64,000 nt of DNA from Mactra quadrangularis. Its lineage: Eukaryota > Mollusca > Bivalvia > Venerida > Mactridae. Shown here piece by piece: positions 42,759-54,056 of the stretch. Each line of letters opens with the position of its first letter. Position 1 is the first letter of the stretch. Where the stretch lies: contig CM046295.1 in NCBI GenBank assembly GCA_025267735.1, forward strand, positions 24,166,716 to 24,230,715, written 5' to 3'. Under the pieces are notes generated by a model, which saw only the letters and a list, made by a program, of their open reading frames with translations, did not search any database and was not told the origin of the DNA. The translations under genes and the position numbers were made by a program.

Positions 42759-43896
42759 GGGGCCACTTTCACGAAACAACTTAAGTTCATTTTTAAACTT
42801 AAGTTGTTGCTTAAGTCTAGTTTTTATCTTATCACTGTTTCACAAAAAAACTTAAGTCGATTTTGAAACATAAACTTAAGACAAAACTTAAGTCACCTAG
42901 GGAGGTGACTTAAGTCTAAAACAGGCAACTTAAGTCAGAAATTTCAATATGGCTGCGCCCAATGTTGTAATTCGGAGATGCCATTTGAGTAGGCCGCGAA
43001 TAATTAGAATATATTAAACCCATTAGAAGTGTTTGACGACCAATACTTAATAAATATGTACAGGTTATCCAGACCAGCAAGTTACTGCAAGGCCATTTCG
43101 TGCGACCTACAAGCAGGTCACATAGTCAGTTTACATGAAAGATCTTGTTGCATTAAAGTTCTATGCTACTGGCACAGAATTCAAATGGCATGACTCATAG
43201 AATAAATGGCATTCAAATACAAATATGTATCACTATTTCTATGAAGAGGCGAACAAATAAAAATGCGTTTAAAGACGATTAAAGCTATCTGACAACAAAA
43301 CTCAGGTTTGAATGCAAAATAAAAGCAAACAAATAAAATTATGTATCAGTGAATTTTTAAAAAAGCAACGAAATGCAGAATTTAAATAAGAAAATATTGA
43401 TTTACCTTTTCAGTGATAAACTCATAAATCCAGTTATTTGGCTGCTTTCTAATTAGTCATGAAAGTATTGCCTGCACAGTGATTTTTTGTTTGTTTTTCA
43501 AGCTTTACATACATGTATATATTACACCAACCTGTTTTGCTTTACTTTCGTTCCCTGCTTGTACAAGGATAACACGAGAACATCGTGTATTGATATTTAA
43601 TGTGTTTGTGTGATGTGTATATAAGTCATTGCTAAAAGATTGTACATGTATTACAGCATGCTATTGACGGTTTACACATAACCGGTTTAAAATTGACAGA
43701 TTTAACAGCGTAGCTTTGAAACATTGATATAGTCAAAACTTAAGACCAGACTTAAGTCAGGAACAGATAAGATTGTCGTAAGTTTTTTCGAGAAACTGAC
43801 TTAGTAAAAACTTAAGTTCACCACAACTTTTAACTTAAGTCCAAGCTTAAGTCTTGACTTATGAAAAAACTTAAGATTTTTTGTGAAAGTGGCCCC
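42759..43896. mobile_element. TIR element with PIF/Harbinger-like relic (1.14 kb)
   Basis: The ends GGGGCCACTTTCACGAAA (42759) and its near-inverse (ending 43896) are followed inward by many CTTAAG/ACTTAAGT words on both sides. Inside, 42949-43140 encodes MAAPNVVIRRCHLSRPRII and, after a frame change, NPLEVFDDQYLINMYRLSRP, resembling the N-terminus of HARBI1-type nucleases. The catalytic region is absent and I found no matching target-site duplication. Confidence 0.6.
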
Positions 43897-44978
43897 ATAT
43901 ATACTATTTTATTGTGTAAATGCTTGCTTTTTCAAAATTTATTCTCATATTAACCTAAAAAGGTTATTAATTATTAGAGGTATTTAATAGAATTTGTGTT
44001 TGAGTTTGAACCGGAAGTTTGTAAATACAATTTAAACATTGGGCGAAAATGATTCGCCCCCTAATAATTTCGTCCCCAAACACATTCGTTTTCACTAAGT
44101 TGTTGTTGATCGATGCATTTAGATCGTAAAATACCATTATTTCATCTTTAAAAATGGTGTTAAACATTACTGTAAAGAAGTATTTATTTCATATTAGAAT
44201 GATCACTTGAGTTTTGACATTTTATCACAAAAGGGGTGAATGTATTCAAATGTCTTTGTTTTAATTAGCTGTGGTGAAAACTCTTTTTCTTTCTTTTACT
44301 CATTGCCATATGGTATGAGTTAAATTATTAAATGGGTAACTTGGAGTGCAGAAACTGTTTTCATAGATAAGGATACGGACGTGGCTTTTAAAGCCGATGA
44401 AAATCATCACATTTTCTGTTCGGTCTCCCTATGATTAATTTGTTATATGTGTAAAATACTCAGGTAAAGTTATTAAAGTTGATGAATTTGCATTTATTAA
44501 AATATTGTAAATTTAATTATGCCACATTTATGAAAAGAGTTTGATTATTAAATTCATTTTTACATTTTTAAGACTAATACCCTTTCAAATTTATAGTGTG
44601 ATTCTTACTCATTACTCAATTAAAAAAATGTTATAAAAATGTATTTGTCGGTACAGAGTTAAAATATTTTCAAAATGTAAATTTGATAATTCATCACAAC
44701 ACACGATATCATGATTTTATTTACAATTTTACCACAGGGGTCAGATGATTTTTTCCTTCTTATCACATACATAGAACATACAATATGAGGGAAAATTGCA
44801 CTGGGCACTTGTGTGTAAACTGTAATTTGAAACATGTAATGGTTTTGTTGAAATAAATTACCAAATTTACATTTTGGAAATACTTTTTGTGTAATTCATC
44901 CTAAGTCATTGTAATATAGTACATGGACATCCTATATCAACATTTGGATTTATGAAAAAAGAACTTTATTTATGTGTT
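43897..44978. other. Intergenic, nothing recognised
   Basis: AT-rich sequence. One short hairpin (GGGCGA...TCGCCC, about 44041-44059) is the only structure noted. Confidence 0.4.
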
Positions 44979-45484
44979 TGGACTGACGTTCAGAAGGCTA
45001 TTTCAAGGTTAGGTTAAATGTTTTCATTTCTTTCTAAATGTCTTATTTGTTGAGTTGTTTTTATATTTTCACTGTCACATCACGCAAGAAGTAGTCCTAA
45101 AATGAAATAACAAAATGGTCTGAATATTGTCCTACAGGGACAGAAAAACTAACTTGGGTGAAAAATATACTATTTTGACACATACAAACAGAGTCACAGC
45201 CACCTAAATGCAATCAAACTAAATTCTCGGAACTACTTTCGCAGTACAACGACCCGGATGCACTTCTAGGACATATTTAGACGCCATTTTGGAAAAACCG
45301 ATGTTGAAGTAAACACATACACGTTCGTTTAGGCGATGACTGAATTTTGCTTTTAGTTCGTAAATTTGAAATTACATAGTTCAATGATATCGGACGTTCG
45401 GAAGGCCATTTCAAGGTTAGGTTAAATGTTTTATTTCTTTCTAAATGTTGTAATTTTGAGTTTTTATATTTTCACTGTCACATC
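44979..45484 (+). repeat. About 95-bp direct repeats 413 bp apart
   Basis: Blocks at about 44985-45073 and 45395-45484 share 'atttcaaggttaggttaaat' and 'tatattttcactgtcacatc' with a few differences. Possibly a small duplication or the ends of an inserted unit. Confidence 0.7.
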
Positions 45485-45947
45485 TATACACTTAATGCAT
45501 CACTTACAAAATATATCAAAATTATTTTGGAATTTATGGATATTTTAATATGTTTAGTAACCACACACACTTCATAGATTTTTTTTCAATTTCAAATCCT
45601 GATACACCCGTAACATGTAAATGCACATATAAATAATGTGTATGTAATCACGTTACTGGGTTGTTTATTTTATGAACAGTACTTGGTGTTATCATACAAA
45701 AATTATTCATGGTGGTAACATTTTGTTTAGAGTTTTAAGAGCCCTTCATTAACGTATATTGTAATTCAAATAGTAACCGATATTCAATACAACATTAAAT
45801 ATAGCCCAGTTGTAACTTGTACATTTATTTGATGTAGTAAATTCAGCAGTGCATAGTCACATAAACAACTGCCCAGGACAATTTACCAGAACTTGCTTAA
45901 ACCCAACAGGGTTTTGAGATTCATGATGCGAAATTAATATGCAATAG

Positions 45948-46213
45948 CAGGGGCAGATCCAGGAGGAGGGTCCGACTTTTTCTAGGGGAGGGGTTCTGAA
46001 CCACAACCACATTATACACATTTTGCAGAAAAAATGCAACATATTGATAATAAGAACTACATAACCATTAAATCTATGTTAAGCAACGAGAAAAATTGCT
46101 TCATGTTACTTAAAAACGACTTACAGGCAAGACATACACTACTAAACAGATACATTTTCCAAATTCTATGGGGGGAGGACCCCCCTGACCCCCCCCCCGC
46201 TGGACCGCCTATG
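45948..46213. mobile_element. G/C-terminal MITE, copy 2
   Basis: Second copy of the element at 19878: start 'ggggcagatccaggaggagg', end 'ccccgctggaccgcctatg'. The interior aligns throughout with about 80-85% apparent identity by eye. Confidence 0.65.
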
Positions 46214-47799
46214 AATAGGAAGAAAAGTTGCTTGTGAATATACACACTGTAACATACAAAACATATAATACATACTACATGTACAACCCTGCTTGTCTGC
46301 AAGTATGTTGCAATGAATAACTTGTATTTGAAGCCAGTGTGATCCGTCAATTTGTTTCCTTGTGATCAGGTTTCACCAACTTGTACATCATGCTTTTAAA
46401 CAATGCACTATTCATAACTGAATGAGACAAACAAATTTGTCAAAAACCTTAAAAAAAGATTCAGATAAAAATCTTACTTCTATGGTTAGGAGTAAAACTA
46501 TAGAAACTAGAAAAATTTTCTTATGATTTGTACATAATGATGTACAGTTTTACTAAATATCAATGAATACTTTAAATTCTTTCCGTTTGTATATGCATTT
46601 TACTGTATGTTATCCCTGATGTGGACACTTTCAATAATATAAATTAGAATACAAAATATGGCTGATAGACCTTCTTTGTTTCACATCTAAACATGTTTAA
46701 AGCTATATGACTGACTGTATGTTGCAAATGCTCAAATATAAAAGTTTATCTGGGCTCTCATAAAAAGTCATATGAAGTTATATGTCTTAACACATGACTG
46801 CAGCTTGATAACTGCATCATGAAAATTTAAATTCTTGCATGGACTTCCTGCATGCGTTGGATATTTTTTCATGTCACATGGTAAAATATAATAATCATTT
46901 TCACTTCCTATTTTGTATAACATTGGTGTGACAATTAAAAGCATTATGCTTCTTTTGCCTCTGTACCATAAATAATATTATGGATTGTCCAACAGTACTG
47001 GCTTCATTCAGGATTTCGATAAAAGATGACATATATTTGAGGATTTTCATGATGAATAAACTTTATTTTGTACATTTTTGTATCATAGTTGAGCACAATG
47101 TGAGCAAGGTGATTCTAAATCCACATATTTTTCCGACCACTAAAATGAAATCACTCTGCTTGATTCTATTCTCAACTACCTAGATCACTTCTTGCATCAA
47201 ATTCTGAACCTGCTTTAATATGATAATGACAAAACTAAAAAAAAGTAAAAGAAATACTGAAATCTTTCCTGTTTTATATCATAATTTACTTTATTCCAAC
47301 ATGCAATTTGTAAAAAATATTGTTAACACCTTGCTATACTATTAATAAGAGTTAACCTTACACGGTACACCCCAGTAGTGTTGTGTATTTACATTCTACC
47401 AATCATGTTGTACTACTGTTAAACGTGCTGATAAGCCACGCCTTCTGTATAGTATTTGTAACATGTACTCTGGTCATTTTATATAGTATTAAACTAGCCA
47501 CTATAGCATACAGTATTCTCTAATTATATGAACCCAAGACATAATAAGTAGTGTCATCCGATTTGAAAGCTTGGAATCATAATCTTTTTTGCAGTTTTCA
47601 TGAACCTTATTGTATCTTGTTCACCTTTTTGGATTGAACATTTTGAACACACATTTTGAAACATTTTCATTTTAGATATTAATACAAATTTATTTTTATT
47701 TTGATCAATGTTTTAAAATTTCAATATGAAAGAATTGGTAAAAAATCAGATTTTATAATTGTAATGGTTGTATTTCAAATTCTTATGTTTTCATTTTCT
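46214..47799. other. Intergenic, nothing recognised
   Basis: AT-rich sequence. Short open frames occur but none resembles a protein. Confidence 0.4.
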
Positions 47800-48795
47800 G
47801 TTACCATAGCAACCAAACCTTTCAATAGAGAAGAATTTGATTATGGTCTTCATACTGTGCACATCTTGCACACCAAATTTCAGTAATTCGGCTTATGCAG
47901 TATTGTAGCAATAACTGAATCTCATTTTTAGGACTGTATTTACTAATTTTGTTGTCATGGCAACCACTCATTAAAAATGGTATAATTAATGTGATGTAAT
48001 GTTTGCATACTGATATTTTATAACTATTAAGCACTTTTGAAATCAATACACTTTTTTGGCCCATTTGCATAATACATCCTTCTCAGATAGAATTAAGTAG
48101 CATGTTTGAATTTCTTAAGAACTGAGATATTTGTTGCCTTAGAAACGAACTAAGCAATGAGTAGCTAAGTTAGTACCAATGTATTATTTTTGCGGTTTCA
48201 ATTGCATTAGGTGGTAAATGTGATAAAATTTAGAATCAAATTAATGTTAAAACAATTTATGTTTGAATATCATGATTTTAGTTAAAATGATAAGGTCTCC
48301 ATGGTAACTAGAACCTATCTACTAAACAAAATGTTATCTGACTTTTTTTCAATTAAAGATGAGATAACCAGAAAATTAAGATCCAGGATTGCATTTTGAA
48401 TTTAATCTTCAAACATTACAATTCTTAGCAAGAATATCCCATGCATTATATTGTAAACATGTTATATAATGAGTATATTTATTTTGTTTCCATGGTAATA
48501 AATAATAAAATAAATGAGTTCAAAGTGTTGTGTTGTTACATTTTATATAAGTACATCAACATAATGTTAAATAAGCTTTCTTTTGAAGTACAAAAGGACT
48601 TGTTTTACAAAAAATAAAAATAAATCAATTTTTACAATTGGTTACCATGGCAATCGAATACTAACTACTAAAAAAGAAAGTGTTTCCATCATGTGGCAAT
48701 GAGTGACTATAAAACTAACAATTTTGAAAGTCAGTTTGAAGAGAGATCAATATTTTCAAATTATGCCATTTATTTTGTTCTGTTGCCATGGTAAC
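47800..48795. promoter_or_regulatory. Array of six X-box-like palindromes
   Basis: GTTACCATAGCAAC 47800-47813, GTTGTCATGGCAAC 47951-47964, CTCCATGGTAAC 48297-48308, GTTTCCATGGTAAT 48486-48499, GTTACCATGGCAAT 48641-48654, GTTGCCATGGTAAC 48782-48795. These fit the RFX X-box form (GTNRCC-n-RGYAAC). Spacing is near 145-190 bp or twice that, so they may be the conserved core of an old tandem repeat. Confidence 0.45.
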
Positions 48796-49345
48796 AGACT
48801 TCACAGAATTGTCTTAAAAATGTTAATTCTTGCTAAACTATTCATTTCCCTATCATATGACATAATTTTAGCCACTTTGGCAACAGGGCCAAATTTGGGG
48901 GTAAACGCACCTACTAAAAACCAAAACATCACTCAATGCCTAAACGATAATATATTTGTTTACTTTAACACAGATAGTTTCAAAATAGCGTCTAAAATGT
49001 CCGAGATTATTCGCAGCGAATGGCCGAGAAGTTCCGAATGTATCGTTACAGAACGTTTTGTAACGTTTGCGGTAACTGAACGCAGGGTTGTATGAATAGT
49101 ATATAACGGTATAACGGTAACGGTATATTTTATGCAGTTTTCTCTGTATAATAGGATCAAGTTTATGGTAAACAATGAAAGAAAGGACAAGCACAAGCAT
49201 CAATGTCGGTTCCAGAGAAAACAATTAGAGATGCTACAATCAGTGAGAAAGTTGATAAACAAACTACACACGAACAAGCTGCACTGGTAACTAACTTAAA
49301 AATTGATATAAATTCATCTCCACAATTTACAAGAAACGTAAAAAA

Positions 49346-49639
49346 CCCGGGTCGATAGCGCATTTGGTAGCGCGCCGGGATTTGGATACTCGTGCCCGAG
49401 GGGGTGCGGGTTCGAATCCCACCCGGGGAGGTTATACCCTTCCATGAAAATTTGACAATAATGTCGATTTTCCTCCATTGATTAGATAATATGGAGAAGT
49501 TTCCGGCCTTGTGAAAGGGTATGTGAGTACTGGTTATAGACAATGGTCCAGGAAAGCTAGGTTAGGTGCGCTGGACGCCGTGAAATGACCTAAATTGTGT
49601 TGATGCGGCGTTAACTCCAATAAATAAATAAATAAAATA
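49346..49639 (+). repeat. SINE type A, full length with 13-bp target-site duplication
   Basis: AAGAAACGTAAAA at 49331-49343 and 49640-49652 flanks a copy closely similar to the one at 40039, with intact A and B boxes and an AAAT tail. Confidence 0.9.
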
Positions 49640-49689
49640 AAGAAACGTAAAACATTGCCATGTATTTATTTACAACACATTGAGAGTCT

Positions 49690-49795
49690 ACCTGGCTAAG
49701 TTAGTCAATTTTAGGGTTTGATTCCAAGGCAGAGTATACGTTCTTAGATTTTGGTCATGAAATAAGTTCTGTGCCTCTTCTCTCTCCTATGGCTA
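49690..49795 (+). repeat. SINE type B fragment, degenerate
   Basis: Head-like 'tctacctggctaagttagtc' and B box-like 'agggtttgattccaaggca', then a short body piece 'ttggtcatgaaataagttct'. Confidence 0.55.
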
Positions 49796-49805
49796 GGGGG
49801 CTCAG

Positions 49806-49847
49806 GTGACGTGACGTTGTCGTGACGTCGTCGTTACGTCGACACTA
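49806..49847. promoter_or_regulatory. TGACGT/ACGTC cluster
   Basis: Within 42 bp there are three TGACGT words and related GTTACGTCGAC, CRE/ATF half-site-like motifs. Could be regulatory or simply a short diverged tandem repeat of GTGACGTCGTC. Confidence 0.3.
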
Positions 49848-50070
49848 TTTCTTAGGTTTTATACTAAATATTAAGCGCTAAATTTGATTTTATTATATAC
49901 AAAAATAAGAACATGTATTGAAAGAGTAATCGTTAATCAACCATTTCATATTTTTTTCTTGAAAAAAAAAACCATAACAAGAGCCCTGCATAAATGATGA
50001 TAGAAAACAACTAATGTCGCCGTCAAACGCAACGTTCACATACAATGGACGCGAATTCGTCTTTTAATGA

Positions 50071-50465
50071 GGTATGGTATAGCATTCGGAACGACCTCGG
50101 CGATCACCTACGAAGATACACCTCGGATATCAATCGTAGTAGAAATACAACAAAGTTATGAGGTCAGGCGATTAACCTCATAGGTTAAGTAGTGCCGATG
50201 TAAACAATCAACATGGCAGATCATTTTGCAGAAAGTTTCGAGTTCACAAAAATGTTTGAGGATCAGCTTTGATTTGAGTAAATATCAGTTACAGGCATTG
50301 AAGAGCTTTAACTGCCCATAATCGTCCGTCATTTTTGGTGAGTGCCAGCGTTCCAAACGTCGGGAACGAGGCTAGATTCTATGATGGAACTATTTTCGCT
50401 CCTCGTGATATGCGAGGTGTATTTGCGTGGAAAATCACCGAGGTAGTTCCGAATGATGGTATAGG
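50071..50465. repeat. About 395-bp inverted-repeat element
   Basis: The left arm (attcggaacgacctcggcga ... atacacctcg) pairs with the right arm (cgaggtgtat ... accgaggtagttccgaat), with about 80% match over 50 bp. CpG-richer than its surroundings. MITE-like. Confidence 0.65.
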
Positions 50466-50810
50466 TTAATCTCCATTGCATCGGTTCCAAAGATTCACTC
50501 GTTCACATTCTACCTCTGCTAAAATACTGCGAGCAAAGTGATATTTCTATTTTTAGACAGAGACACATAAACATTTAAATCGCATGACTGTCACGTGGGT
50601 TTTAAAAATAGATGCAAAAAATTCTCACGCCTGTGATTTCAAAATATCGAAATGCAATGATGTTAGACAGTTTTGCAGTAGTTAGATAATGAAAAAATTA
50701 ACAAAAATAAAAGTAAACATTGATCTTTTTGAACGTGTATCTCTGTTCTTTTAACTGTAAACATAGATCAACTAATTGAACTTAAATACTAACTGTAGCC
50801 ATGCTTTATA

Positions 50811-51120
50811 TGACGTCATACGAGGTTGCATTCGTCACTAGTATGATCATACCATATAAGGCGTTGTTTACCCATTCAACCAATGAAAATGCGTATAAAG
50901 TTTTTCAGCTAAATTGGAATTTGGTAAATTTCATTGGTCGTTCAAAGGTTCATAGTAAAGGTCAATATCATAAATCGACTAGTTTTAAGGCAGCGGGTGA
51001 ATGTAATGTATACACTGAGCTGCGAGGGGAGTGTAGGTATAGGTTTATGCAGTTTGCTAGAGCTCGCTTTCAACGCAGAAAATTGATTGACCAATCAAAA
51101 TGTAGCTTATAAATTCAGCT
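50811..51120 (+). promoter_or_regulatory. Promoter-like cluster (CRE, CCAAT, TATA)
   Basis: TGACGTCA at 50811-50818, CCAAT at 50880-50884, an inverted ATTGG near 50932, GACCAATCA at 51089-51097 and TATAAATT at about 51108. The 103-codon open frame across it resembles nothing known. It might drive a transcript into the myosin-tail locus 3 kb downstream; no transcript evidence. Confidence 0.25.
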
Positions 51121-51935
51121 TCACCACGGTGAATGAACGTTAAAAATTGCATTATCAATAAAAATTTGATATGTAAACAAAGAAAGTTCTCCAATTTTTT
51201 TAGGTTTTAATTGATTTTTCATTAACGTTCAACTTATTCTATGTTGATCATACCTTTATGAATTAGAAACAAAGATTAATAATAAAGCAACCGATTACAT
51301 AGCTCTATCAAACGTGTATTTCCAGCCCTACCATTCGAGACGTTTTGACAATTTTGTGAACGTAACGTCATCCCACCCACCTGTCATCGCTGGCTTACGG
51401 TCATTTCTCCACTACGTCATTTATTCCCAGATCATTTCTCCACTTTCTACCCTGGTCAGTACTCCAATTTTTATAAGTCAGTTATATGTATGTACTATAT
51501 AGTCACTCATTGTATTTAAGTAAAATTGGTCCGTCGTTTTCTACATTTCTGTAATATAAATTGCCTTACATAGATGAGGATAATTTTCCAACGTATTTCA
51601 TTGATCTTCGTGCCTTTTCAGAATAGTAATGTCGGCAAAGTCTCTGATGACGTCGTTTAAACTTTTAACGTTTAAACCGTGATCAAAGACGAATACTGAG
51701 TACGTTTAAACTGTGATCAAAGATCGCCGACATTTCATTACTAATATAAATGTAGACTGCGTCTCATATCGATTTTGTGATTCGAGTGTAGTCGAATACT
51801 GAGTACAATAACCGTACCGTATTTAATCTAATATTTCCCTATTAATATTTACTCTTTTAAACGCCCTGTTTGGATTATTTTTCTTTTAAACGCTATTTTT
51901 TTAAATGTTACGCCCTGGGGATTTTAAGGGGTTTT

Positions 51936-52101
51936 GTTGCTATGGTAACAAAAAAGTATGTTTTCACCAATACTGCAAAATCAATGCTTTTGATGTCAAG
52001 TAAACTGACAAAAAAGTGATTATCATTTTTTTGTGAGAATCCATGTTTTCTAGTTCGGTAATCATACATTTATATATATTTGTATGTGTTGCTATGGTAA
52101 C
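51936..52101. promoter_or_regulatory. Two more X-box-like palindromes
   Basis: GTTGCTATGGTAAC at 51936-51949 and again at 52088-52101, 152 bp apart in similar sequence context. Same motif class as 47800-48795. Confidence 0.4.
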
Positions 52102-52914
52102 CGAAATAGATAATTTTCTCTCTATTTTGTGTCAAACGTCACTAAATGCAATGTCATGTAAATTGACATAAAAAATAAATGAACAATGCACATATGACAT
52201 TAACTAAAATTCAATGTACTAGTTGTCTTAACTCAGATGTATTTAATTTATTTCGTAAAAAATGACGGCCATTTTGAATTCAACTCGGCTAACCCGGCAA
52301 TAAATTCAAAATTTTGTAATGCATCAAAATGCATCACGTTGCCTCGTTTTACAGATTCCAGAAAATGTACACATTTAGGGGGTTTACATTTCTTATGATA
52401 AAAAAAATTTGATTTATGATATCAAGTTTTGCTAATTTTGATGCCTTCTTTCTGTTTATTTTATATAATAAAGATCGACCTCATAAAATAATACAAATGC
52501 AAATATGAAAAAGTCTGTAACTCCTAGACCCTTCAAGCTATCAAAATAGTTTATACCTTATATGAAAGCTCATTTTAATAGCTTTGTATTAAACACTATT
52601 ACAACGTGATATAACCATGGAACAAAAAGGGCCTGAACCCCCTTCTATGGGTCACATACTTGCTATTTAAGCAATATCACTTTTTCACAAATTCTTAGGG
52701 CCCTATCCGTCAAAACAAAATTTCATTACAATCAAAACGAATCAACATGAAAACACATTACAATTGGTAACAAATTCTTAATCATGTTTATAAATCAATA
52801 TATCATATATACGACATTTTACGATATTTTATGTATGCAACTTACTCAAAAAGCTTTTACGAACATGGAAATAAAACGTACTAACCACTGTTTGAATTTA
52901 AAATTCCGTTACTA

Positions 52915-53390
52915 AATATAGTAACAAAACATCAGATGTTACTAAATATAGAAACAAAACATCAGATGTAATTAAATATGGTAACAAAACATCAGATTTT
53001 ACTAAATATAGTAACAAAACAACAGATGTTACTAAATATAGTAACAAAACAGCAGATGTAACTTAATATAGGAACAAAACAGCAGATGTTACTAAATATA
53101 GAAACAAAACATCAGTTGTTACTAAATATAGTAACAAAACATCAGATGTGACTAAATATAGTAACAAAACATCAGATGTTACTTAATATAGTAATAAAAC
53201 TGCAGATGTTACTAAATATAGTAACAAAACATCAGATGTTACTAAATATAGTAACAAAACATCAGATGTTACTAAATATAGTAACAAAACATCAGATGTT
53301 ACTAAATATAGTAGCAAAACAGCAGATGTTACTAAATATAGTAACAAAACATCAGATGTTTTTACAGATAGTAACAAAAAGCAGACATAA
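52915..53390 (+). repeat. 30-bp minisatellite with palindromic unit
   Basis: About sixteen units of 'agtaacaaaacatcagatgttactaaatat'-type sequence. GTTACTA...TAGTAAC inside each junction is an inverted repeat. Because the unit is 30 nt, long open frames arise on both strands; they are not genes. Confidence 0.92.
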
Positions 53391-53619
53391 CCTCTTTTTC
53401 AACCTCATCTTCATCTGTCATATCATCCAGTGACACAGAACTTGTTATATAGTCTAAACCGATATCTGAGGGTGGTTTTTATGTACACTTGTTTGATTTA
53501 ACAGCAACTGTTACATAGAATATAAGTTATTCATTTTAAATATGACATTTGAAGGTTTACAAATACAATTATCATTTACTGAGTTAAATGCTGTATCAAC
53601 CCAAATTATGTTATTTTCA

Positions 53620-53775
53620 GAGGTCAGCGCACCTTATCTAATCACCTTCCCTTCCACAAGGTATCAACTTCTTATTATACCTTATTAATGAAGGAAAATG
53701 GACATAATTGCTAAATTTTCATGACTGGATATAACTGTCCATGTTGGATTGAACCCATACCCTTTCAGAAAACTT
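53620..53775 (-). repeat. SINE type A, old degenerate copy
   Basis: On the minus strand, body pieces 'ggaagggaaggtgattagat' and 'ttcatt' plus a B box-like 'gggttcaatccaacatgg'. Many indels. Confidence 0.55.
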
Positions 53776-53978
53776 GATTAGGAACCCCAGTGCTACCAAA
53801 TTCACTGCAGACACAGATTCAATAAAAAATAAATAATTATTAATTCTAAATAATCCAGTTGGAAGAGATATTTTTTTTATTTAAATGAATAGCATCAAAC
53901 TATATTTTATAAAAAAAATACTACTCAAAGTTTATTAAGCACTGTATTATAAGTATTGTATTGTTTGTATTGTTTCAG

Positions 53979-54056
53979 AACATGTCTCTTTCACCTGATG
54001 CTAAGATCGAAGCAACAACGCAACATGAGATATCCAGACTTACAGCTGAAAATCTG
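53979..54056 (+). CDS. Myosin V tail, exon 1 of window
   Basis: Acceptor TTGTTTCAG, donor CTG|GTAAGT, 26 codons, phase 0. It encodes [18 protein letters not shown]..., matching the segment just before the last coiled coil in vertebrate MYO5A. The good acceptor implies at least one upstream exon. Confidence 0.85.

Noticed and set aside
20041..46237. Similar short frames in the two G/C-terminal MITE copies as a conserved peptide
   Set aside because: Differences between copies are mostly amino-acid changing, with no synonymous bias.
46034..46350. Frames around 46034-46350 on both strands as genes
   Set aside because: They lie in the MITE and its C-rich end.
50801..51112. 103-codon frame at the promoter-like cluster
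   Set aside because: No similarity or splice context; it overlaps CRE and CCAAT motifs, so a regulatory reading is preferred.
53176..53433. Repetitive frames (MLLNIVTKHQ units) as proteins
   Set aside because: They arise from the 30-nt minisatellite on both strands.
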